Source: Eudorina sp. 2006-703-Eu-15 (lineage: Eukaryota > Chlorophyta > Chlorophyceae > Chlamydomonadales > Volvocaceae). Taken from it: a stretch of DNA of 64,000 nucleotides. Positions 43,001-52,800 of this stretch are shown one piece after another (positions within the stretch are counted from its first letter, which is position 1; the number at the start of each line of letters is the position of its first letter). The translations under genes were made by a program, and so were the position numbers. Under the pieces are notes generated by a model, which ran no database searches, was not told the origin of the DNA, and was given only the letters and a program-made list of their open reading frames with translations. The stretch is taken from assembly GCA_003117195.1 (NCBI GenBank), contig BDSI01000024.1, forward strand, positions 337,237-401,236. Reading direction: 5' to 3'.

Positions 43001-46000
43001 CGCCACCGCCACCTCGGGCGCCACCTCCGCCACGCAGCTGCCCGTGTCGCTGCGCCACAACCTGAGGGGTGTACCGCGGAGCGCGTGTTGGGGGCGAGCG
43101 CACGGGTCGGGTCGGTAGTCGCAGATCTGCGACCGGGTACGAAGGGGGATGCCACCCGCGCGCACGCGCAGCCGGGGCTAGGGCTGGGACAACCTTGTCC
43201 GCGGGTCCATCACCGGTTAACCGCCCTCCCTGCAGCGCCCTGGCGGGGTCCCCCCCTCCCCCGCCACTCACTTGATGGCGCCCTTCTCCCCCGCGGTGGC
43301 GAAGTGGACGAGCTTCTTGGCGCCCTGGGGTGAGGCGCGGTAATGGGGTGAGGCGCGGTAATGGGGTGAGGCGCGGTAGGGGAGTTGTTTGATGTACCCA
43401 ATGCCAAATACTCGGCCTACCGCCAAAAGCCGGCAATCGAAGGAGCTGTCAACCAAAGGGTCGGACACCTGGGGCTTAGGACCGGACCTAAACCAGCGCG
43501 AGGGAAACGACCATCAAGGCGCATCAAAGTTACGACGTCCACGGGGCCATACACTCAACACGGGTATGGGAAACCCCAGCACTGTGCCCCCCGCCCCCCC
43601 CCCCCACACACGCTGCCCCCAGCACGGCTTCCCTGGCCACCGCAACAAGGGCCCAGGGCCGAGAGCGCTGGGGCGTCCCAAGACCCCGGCTCTCCGCGCG
43701 CACACGCACTGACCATTGCGCGCAAAAGGCCACGATCCGTGCCGTACCACACATTGTACGTACGACAAAAGGTGTCGCCGCCCGGCCCGGTCTTCCTCCG
43801 GCCGCAACGCGTTGCGGCCCACCTTCCCACCCCCCACCCCGCCAAACGCACCTTGAGCAGCGCCGCGGTGTCCGCCGCCAGCTTGGGCACTCCAGGGAAG
43901 GCGGACCCCAGCGGCAGCACCACCAGCCCCTCCACCGCCTCGAACACCGGCACCGTCGTGATCTTGGTACCGCTGCCGGGGGGAGGGAGGGGGATGGGGG
44001 TATAGGAAATTGGTAGACATGGGGGAGGGGAGGTAGACGGGGCGGGGCGGGGCAAGGGCGGAAAGGGATACCTCGCACAGCTACCCTCAACGAACTTGTA
44101 CCGGCAATGTCCCGGGCCCTCCGGCCCCGTCCCGGCGGAACCGCACCATTCCTCTACGACACAGCGCATCATTTCCACCCGCTCCCCACGCGCCTCGGCC
44201 TTCCCCCTCCCTCCTTACTGCCGCCCCCGACCTGCTCCGCCGTCCCCTGGCCAGCCGACCGACCGCTTCCTGGGCGCTCCCGCTTTCACCGCCCCCCGGT
44301 CCGCGACACGCACATATGCCGCTGCGCCGCCGCCAGGGGCCTCCCGCACCGTACCGAGTGCCGTGACGGTACCCACCCGGCCCACCGACCCACGGGTCGT
44401 CGCCCTCGTCCGGCCACTCTCTCACCTCCGCAGGTCCCACACCACCACGACCTTGTCGCGGCCCGCCGTCAGCAGCATCCAGCCGTCCGGCGAGAGGGCC
44501 AGGGAGGTCACCGCGCTGAAGTGAGCCTGCGGGGAACGGGCCGGAGGCGGGAAGGGTCAGGGAGGGTCGGGTCCTGGTCGGGGTCGGGTCGGGTCGGGGC
44601 TGGTCGGGTCGATGTAGCGTCCTGGAGTGATCCCTGATCGGTTGACAACGGCTTGCAGGTAGGTGCTATTCGCGTCTGGGCGGGTCACAGCAGTCGGGGC
44701 GGCGCAAGTCAACACGGGGACGGCAACCCCGGGGCGCGAAGGAATGCGAAGTCTTCACAGTGTATTTATTGCCGCGCGACCCATGGGGCGGGACGCGACA
44801 CCCCGCCCCGTCCCAAGCTAATGCCGTACCTTGAGGTCGTACACGCAGCTCTTGTCGACCAGGTCCCACACGCGCACCGACCCGTCGTCCGCCGCCGTGA
44901 TGAGCTGCATGTTCTTGGGGTGGAACAGCGCCCGCAGGACCACCCCGCCGTGGCCGCCCGCGAAGTGGTGGGTGCAGAAGCCGCCCGCGATGTCCCACAC
45001 CTGGAGGAAGAACGAGGGAGGGCCGACCCACGGGTCGGGGCCAGGGCTGCGCCAGGTCAGGCACCCTGCTGAGGGTTCCGGCCCATGGTTCGTTCCGGAT
45101 AAGGATAAGGACATGCGGCGAGACGTTCTCGATCTTGCCCGGTCCCCCACCATCACCCACACCACGCCGCACCCCGCCCCACACCGTCCCCACCAGGCCG
45201 CGCCCGGCCCCACACCATGCCCGTACGACACGATTCCCCACCATCCCCCACCACGCCGCACCTTGACTGAGCGGTCTGCGGACGCCGTCGCCACGTAGCC
45301 TCCCGAGGCATCGATGGCCAGGTCGGCGATGGGGGCCTTATGGCCCCGCCAGTTCCGCAGCTGAGCCCCCGTCGTCATGTCGTACACCCGGACGTACAGC
45401 GACCGCGTCGCGACCACCATGGTACGACAGTCTGGGCTGACAGCGAGCGCCGTGACGGCCTCGCCATCCTGGGGGATTGAGAGACGGTCGTACGGTTTCG
45501 GAACAGTTACATCAGTAAGACATCAACGTCTCTTGTACTTAACCCTAGGTTGGACCGACTCAGCCTTGGCCCCAGCATTATCCCGGTCGGGTGGGTACTG
45601 GTTGGTTGGCTGCGCGGTCAACAACCCGGGGACGTGGCGGCGGCTGACGAAACCACAAAGCCTGGTCAGCACCGATAATGTCACTTCCGCATCGTACAAA
45701 AACTCCGCTGTACCTTTCTTTCGGGGTAAACCCACAATTTTTTGTCCCCTTTCTGTCGTACTCACTGGTTTGATTGACCGCAGTACGGCGCCAGTGGCTA
45801 ACTCCACAACCTGCAGGGGGGAAAGGGTGGGTTTTGTACTTTGCTGTCTGGCGCTTCGCGTGACCGGCTGAAGGGCCTACAGCAGCGCAGTGCTGGCACA
45901 CCTACGCACGCGGGTGCCGTCCACCTCAACTCCCCTTCCGATTACTCAAAGAAGTAGGTGGTGGCAAGGGAAAGGAGCTGCACGGTCACGTACCTTGACT

Positions 46001-46134
46001 TCATCGGAACAGGTGCATGCAAGCAGCTTTCCATCCCGAGTGACTCGTGCCGCGCCTCCAGTGTAGAACACTTGAAGCTTTGCTGTCGGTCGATAATTGA
46101 CTTTCAGCTGCAGCTGCTGGGCTGCTGCCGGCAT
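34685..46134 (-). CDS. UTP13: UTP13 / TBL3, U3 snoRNP WD-repeat protein with long charged tail
   Basis: Exons (minus): 46134-45994, 45810-45766, 45468-45262, 45000-44830, 44526-44426, 43972-43852, 43324-43272, 43061-42863, 42383-42324, 41796-41628, 41376-41247, 40053-39723, 39490-39409, 39012-38903, 38589-38500, 38295-38128, 37846-37501, 37157-37090, 36352-34685; 1419 residues, phase kept at all 18 junctions. UTP13 is a nucleolar UTP-B/PWP2 subunit of the small-subunit processome for 18S rRNA maturation. Two WD40 propellers span about 1-725 (motifs AIDASGGYVATASADRSVK, THHFAGGHGG, AVTSLALSPDGWMLLTAGRDK, GHDKDINAVAVAPNDQLIATASQDKT, LKGHKRGVWAVEF, RTFEGHTASVL). The UTP13 C-terminal domain (about 710-885) has RDWNTNAKHCHAAQALLGEVLR and RHFSRLDRLV. 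The last 540 residues, about 885-1419, are an acidic Glu/Asp block followed by Ala/Lys/Pro-rich basic sequence ending KKARRA. Animal TBL3 stops at about 808 residues. Confidence 0.95.
36943..37074. repeat. Dispersed cassette ending in (CA)n, copy 2
   Basis: Nearly identical to 2811-2936, in the intron between UTP13 exons 18 and 19. A partial related unit lies upstream at 36736-36805 (GAGCGAGGGGACAGAGGCCC repeats at 36736 and 36905). Confidence 0.9.
39238..39272. repeat. (GGTGAT)n
   Basis: Short hexanucleotide repeat in the UTP13 intron before exon 14. Confidence 0.9.
40235..40312. repeat. 17-bp CT-rich tandem repeat
   Basis: CCTCCCCCGCCTCTGCC units, about 4 copies, in the long UTP13 intron 40054-41246. 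The same intron has (GAT)n at 40517-40542 and CAC/CAG-rich sequence at 41125-41190. Confidence 0.85.
41815..42175. repeat. 16-bp minisatellite, about 22 copies
   Basis: Tandem units of GGGCAGGGTAGGTTAA with small variants (GTAAGTTAA, GGTCAGGG) fill about 360 bp of the UTP13 intron between exons 9 and 10. Confidence 0.97.
43327..43380. repeat. 18-bp tandem repeat, 3 copies
   Basis: GGGTGAGGCGCGGTAATG units directly upstream (minus strand) of UTP13 exon 7. Confidence 0.9.
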
Positions 46135-46859
46135 TCTTCACCGTCCCCGTTTCTGGACGGTGGCTGCTCGCTTACCCTATTCGTAAACAAAATTGTTGCA
46201 GTTTACGTATTGTTGTATATCGTTATGAATTATAATTGGCAAGAGCTCGTTTTCAAGGAACTGTGTAACGGAAGCGGCGCCGCCTAACTACAGAAGCAAA
46301 CCCTCACGGCTCGAACCTTTCAAAGCTTTTTCAAATCAATTACAGAACTGTTGACCAGTGGTAAAGCTTCATTGCGAAAAGCTGCCTTCATTTGCACGAC
46401 AATGCCGTCAGGTGACGGCGTCAAACCTGTCTTTTAAACTCTAACTGTGTCTAAAATCAGCGTCAGGAACATACTGAAAAATTCCGTCAGGAAGCTATTG
46501 ATACCTGTTGCTTGCGCCTTTGGTCGTGCGTCGCTACCTGTCCCACGGGCCGCAGTACGCGATGCTTACTCAAATACACTTTAATCATCATAATACATAA
46601 GAATTTGACCCTCTCCTATGGAACATCTAGTGACACTGGCACCGCTCCGTTTCCACCTGGCCGGCATGCATGTGGAAGACGGCTGTCGCAAACTCGGGGC
46701 ACAGCGCAGGCCATGCAACGTAATAACAATCGACTCACACCTTACGTGCAATTTCCCTAAACTACCGCAGCCCAGGACCTCATGGCGCCGTCAAGCCGAC
46801 GCCTGCAAGCATCTTTCCGAAGACCTTCAACTTCCACGCCTCCTGATACCCTGGATTGG
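46135..46859. other. Spacer between PRMT-like 3' end and UTP13 5' end
   Basis: A tandem gene pair on the minus strand is separated by 725 bp. The UTP13 promoter must lie here. TTACA at 46340-46344 could be the PRMT-like gene's poly(A) signal. No other feature was recognised. Confidence 0.5.
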
Positions 46860-49800
46860 TCAAAACCACACAGGCGGCAAGCCCAAGCTCACATCCTCCG
46901 GCCGGACGAGCCCAACACGGCTCTCCTCATCCGCGCCCCCTCCCTCGCCGCCGCTTGCCGCCACCGCGGCCGCCACCTCTCGCCCGTCCGCGCCGAGGCC
47001 CGCTCCGCCGGCGGCTGCCTTGCCGTACAGCCGCTCCAGCAGCGTCAGGCGATGCGTCACCTCCGCCAGGGCCACGGCATCCAGCCCCAGGCTGCCGCAG
47101 TGGCGCCACAGCGGCGCCAGGTCGGCCGTGATGGACGTCCCGGCAGCAGCGCCCACGCGGGGCAGGCGCTGTAGCCACTCCGAAACCAGCAGCTGGCAGT
47201 AGCGCGCTCGTTGCACGTGGGGGTTCTCCACACTGACCCCGCCGCCCCATTCCACCTGTGTGCAGTCGGCAGGTTTGACGGTCAAACGATCTCAGTCGAG
47301 TCTAATTGTCGTATTGCGGCCATTCCCCGGTAATCCAGCAGAGGTTTGGCATCTGAGGCAGGTCGGGAGCTTAGCAATGTCGCATCAGAGGCAGGTCGGG
47401 AGCTTCAATCAGGGGCAGGTCGGGAGCTTCGGTACCTTGAAGGGCGGCCTCGGCACCGGCACCCCGACGCCTGGCCGCAGCGTGAAGCGGATTCCTGACG
47501 ATACAGACCGATGCGCCTGTAGTACGACGGCGTTTTGAGTCTCGTCGCTACAGCCGGTGCCAGGCGTGACGGGCAGGGCGCAGTCCAGGTACTGTAGTGC
47601 CTGCATGCGTCGGCTGTAGTCCTGACTGTAGCGTTCGCTTGCAGCGGCCGCGGTGCCGCCCTTGGGCGGACCCGCAGCGGCCGTGGAGGCCTGCCCCACG
47701 GCGGCGTCGGTGTCGGCAGCGGCGGCGGCGACTCCGGCGGTCCAACAGATGCCTGGCGGCGCGTTCGAGACACGTGCGTCGGGTTGCTCGTCCAGCTGGA
47801 GGTCGTACCAAAACACGACCGCGTTCAGAATACCTGCAGTTCCAACGGAAATTCTGACTGTCGTACCAAGAAGAGTGACTGGAAACGAGGGTCAAAACCT
47901 ACCGAGACGCCTGCTGGGCGCACTGCATGGGCCTGCGTGTGCGCTCGGTGCTGCCTGGTTGGCGCCAACTTTCACCACCCCCAGGGCGTCCAAACACTGC
48001 TCCTGCCGAGCGGGCCCCGCCCACCTTTGGCTATTATGCTTGCCTCCACCCGCGCGCTCGAAGGGTGTCTGGGGGCTCCGGCGTTGACGCTGACCCCTTC
48101 ACCGGCGGGACCCGTGAAGTCAAAGTCGAAGACGCGCACAGGCACGGTCAGCTGACGGTACGGCAGGTCTTGTAGTCGTACGGCCTCGTACTTGTCGTCC
48201 CACCTGCATCGTAGACGACGCATGGCAGATGGTCGTCCCGTAGTTGAAGGTTCTAGGCCCCCTTCCCGTCAGCATGGAACCGCGCCGCCGTGTACCATTT
48301 ATCGATGAGCCGCGGGGTCCACTGTGCTCATCATCAACAAAACGGAATGATCTCTCGATGTGTGGCGACCACGGTACACACCCAGTTGACGCAGACCTGC
48401 GTCCCCAGGAATGGCCCGACCGCTCCCCCGTACACATGCCCCATCGTGCCCAACGGCGGATGCTACACCGGAACACCGTACCTGTACTTGTTCATGGCGG
48501 ACATGTCCTCGCCCTGCACTCGCCGTGTGAGCAGCTCGATACCCACCGCCCACACCCGCGCCGCCGCCGGCACCACCTCCAGCCTGGCACGTCGGCGGCT
48601 GTCCGCGCTGCCGCCTGACCCAGGTGGGGCCCCTGGGAGGTCGTCACCAGCGGTCTGTACGACTGCGGACGGGTCCTCCCCGTCCGGCGGGTGGGCGTAG
48701 CAGGCCAGCCTCCGCTTGACGCAGTCCAGCGTGGCAAGTGCCCGGTGGCCAAGCAGCCCTGTGCGTGCCGTGCAGAGATGGCCACATATCAAGACAAAGC
48801 TAAAAATAAAGCTCCTGCTGAGATTTGAACTCAGGTCGGTAGATATCACCAGCCCGTTAAGGAAGGTCAGAGTCTACAGTGCTAACCACTACACCACAGG
48901 AGCGAAGGATGGATGTCTAACAATATAGAATTTAAGATAATTAATATATTTACATTTACGTCTGTCACCCGAAGTTGGCCGAGTGTGGAATGTGTGCCAA
49001 CGATGTCCAGCTCTGGTCCTACCGGACAGGCGGAGCCATCCCGAAGGCAGCCTATGCCGACAGCTGGCTATGGCCCCAGGTCCCCGACGTTTTTAGACCC
49101 CATCAGCCCCTTGTGCAGAGCTTGTCCGGCGGGCCCGCTTGCCCGTGCATCGCCGGCGCCCGTGCAAGTGATAAGATCGGCTTGCTTGTCCAACCCGTCA
49201 TCGCCACTCCATGCCAACCCCAGGCACGACGACGAGCGAAAGGCCCACAAATTCCCCGGCGGCAGCCTTGGCCCGATACCGTGCGGTTCGGCTTGGCCCA
49301 CCCGCGTCGAATACGTCGAAGATGATCAAGTGGGCGCCACTGTACGGCAGATCTCGGCCCCGCACCAGCTCCCCCGCGTCACCGGACACAACAGCCACCT
49401 GCGCACGGAATGGGTTGGCCGGCCCGGGGGTGGTGGCCAACCCGGGCCACGGACGACCGGCATGTAGTGTCGCGCACCCCTGCAGGGCTAATCGAGCACC
49501 TACGACATGGTAACGTGGTTCAATGGATGGATGGGACAGACGGCAGCATTCATGGTCCGTGCCGGGCATCTGTCGGTGGGATGTCGCCAGGTAGCCAAAA
49601 GGCAGCCAGCCACGGTACGGTACGGTACGGTACCTTGTGGCCCAGACCGTTCTCCGCCGCGCACCGCCTCGCCGCCGCCACCAGTGCCGGGTGCACCTCT
49701 GCCGCCACCACGACGTCGGCGCCCGCGGCGGCGGCGGTGAGGGCCAGCGCGCCGCCGCCCGCGCCCACGTCCAACGCGACCACCTGAGAACAGCCTGCAG

Positions 49801-52800
49801 AGGGCCAAGTGCCCCGTAGCACCAGTCCGCCAGCCCGTCCAGCGGGCAGAGGGCTTCAGGGCTTTCAGCGCATTCCCGCCACCACAGACGATTAGGTTTC
49901 TCGCCGCCACGTGTCGTGGTGTTTTGCTTCAATAATTCACTACTTCTTCGGTGGTCTATCGGCATACGGAATTGTGGTGACATCAGATGGTACCGCAGGG
50001 GCAGGTGGCGATAGAAGAGTAATGACCTGGGGGCGGGGGGGGACGTTCTCTGAATGGTGAAATGTGTTCTCAGCAAAAGGCGGAGCCTCCTGCTGATCAA
50101 TTATGTTACAGCAGACCCCACGGGGAATCGATGACAGCCCCAGCCTCCTCGACAAACGCTGCAGACCCGCATCCGCGCCACCCTGGTTTTGCCACCGGTG
50201 GTCCCTTTGTTAAGCTGTCTCACCGGCCGCCCGCAGCCGCGCCACCGCCCTTCGGATGGCGCCTCCGAAGGCCGCCTGCCTGCCGATTTCCGCCAGACTG
50301 CCCCACAGCGAGGGCGGCAGGCTGGGGTCACGAGCCACCAGCCACTGGTAGTCCGCGGATAGGACCTGCGGGTCGGTTAGGCGGTTGGAGGAGCTCACAC
50401 GCCGTATAACGGTAATAACGATATCCTGCCACGGGGTATCGGGTAAGCCACTGGCAGTCCGCGAAGAGGACCCGGGCTGTACCACCCCATGGTACATACC
50501 GTACACCGTACATTCTCACGAAGGTACGGTCAAGGCTCCACCGGTTTCCCCACCTCGAAGCGCATCGCGACGGTGTTGTGGCACACGGTCAGCGGCAGCA
50601 CGTCGCCGGCCTGCACCCGGATAGGGCCCGGGAGCCAGTGTAGGGCCGCATGCAGGCTACGCGGCCTCACGGCAGCAGTCCGACCCATGGGACGGTCGCT
50701 GCCGCCGCCGCCGCCGCCGCCGCCGCTGCCTGCTGCGGCCACCACAAGCGCCGACGGGGCTACGGGCTCTTCCTCCGCTCCAGCGCTCCCTTCCTCCTCC
50801 ACCGCTCCGCAGCCCTCGCCGCCACCTCCCTCACGGCCTCCAACCCTGCTCGCGGTCGGGTCGTCCGCGGACACCGTCAGGTCTTCGTCCCGGTTGCCTT
50901 CCTGCTGAAATGTTGACGGCGGCGGCGGTGGCGGCGGCGGGTCGTGCGACACCAGTCGTACATCGCCGTACAGTCGTACTTCGTACCACCACACCACGGC
51001 GTTGAAGCGGCCGCTGGCTCGCATCTCCAGGTCCAGCGTGCGGGCCTCCGTGGCGTCGGCGCCCCCCATCAAGTCGAAGTGCCAGGCCTCCTGTTGCGGG
51101 GTGTGTGGGGTGGGGTGCGGCACCCCGGCGGCGTGCGGAACCGGAAGGACAGCAACGGTTGCCGAGATGTCCTAGCCCGCGATCACGCGGGTGCCTTGGT
51201 ATGATGTACTGGGTGGCCTTGGTGCTAGACTACGGCACCTGAAACCCTGCCTTGCTTCGGCTGCTGGTCCTAACACGTCCCAACAGGTTAGCTGCGTTGC
51301 GCCGCGAGGAGCCTCGAATGGCCTGCCCCGGGATGCGCTCCGGAGTCAAGGCTGCGGAGCCTGGCTTCAAGGCCTGGAAGAATTGCATTACGGTATAGTC
51401 CAGGCCTACAAGCAGGCATGGCGGAGGGTCTAAGGGTGTGCATGTGTGGGGGGCCGTGGGGCCGTACCTTGGGCTCGGACAGTGGTACGTAGGCGTCCGG
51501 AGCCATAGGGCCCCCCAGGCTGTGCGCGGGCCACCACCTGGGGGACAAGAGCCAGGCAGGCCCGAGGGAGCGGGAGAGTGGGTTCTGCTGTCTTAGTTGG
51601 CAGAATGGGTTCTGCTGTCTTAATTGGCAGCATGGGGAATGGGAAGGGAGGGAGGGGCTGCGGTTTGTGATCGGTCGTGATGCAAGCAGGCGGGAAGGGA
51701 CGGGGTATGGCACCAGTAACAAACGGGCGGAGCACGATGGCTTCAGGTTCCGGGATTTGAGTCGCAGGTTCCAAGTTCCAGGCTCCGGGTTCCGGAATCC
51801 AGGCCCGACGGCTCATGGGCCCCACCACTGCCTTCGCAGTGTGGGCGTGCCGATCCGCGGCCTGTACGGCCCGCCGTACCGTGCCTCCCAGCCGCATCGC
51901 ACCAAGACCCCGCCCCAGCCCCACACCCAACACCGGACTCGTTCTGGACTTGATGATTTTTTCCATAACCACACCCCCAAGCAAGCCTTGCCTGTACCGA
52001 TCCAGTGCCCGCAGGTCCAGTCCGCCCGTGCGCGCGGGCGGCGGCGCCGCCAGCTGAGCGGCCTGCAGCCACACCGTCGCGGCCGACGGCACCACCACGG
52101 CGTCGCGGGTGATAAGGCCCCCCACCGCCGCGTGTCGTACGGCCGGCAGCAACCCCCCGGTCAGGAGGCCATCGTCCAGGAGCTCCGTGGCGATCTGGAC
52201 GGGTGTTGCAGCAGGGGGGAGGGGGAGACTGTGTCTGCGTCGTCTGCGACGGTATTCGAGTTATCCATCGGTTGGGACCTTGTACGGCACCCTGTACGAC
52301 ACTTTGTACGACATTCTCTGTACGACACTTTGTACGACATCCTCTGTACGACACTTTGAACGGCATCCTCAAAACAAAAGGTGCGTACGTACGCTTTTAG
52401 GGGACTCCGGCTAAAGACACGCGCGGTGTGCGGGAATGCACGGCTCCGCATGTCACCTGGTCCGCGGAGATGGCCGTCGCAGCTGGGACACCTGCCGCCA
52501 CCACCACCACCACCACCACCACCACCACCACCACCACCACCACCACCACCACCACCACCACCACCACCACCACCACCACCACCACCACCACCACCACCAC
52601 CACCACCACCACCACCACCACCACCACCACCACCACCACCACCACCACCACCACCAGGGGAGCACAGTGACACGCGAGGGGTCCGTGTGTTATGCTGTGG
52701 CAGGCAAGGCAGGAGTGCGTGCATCGGCTGAGGCGCAGCTGCGCACAAGACGCCTGTTCTGTTCGTCCTTCGCTGAGAGAACAAATGGGCATGATGGTCT

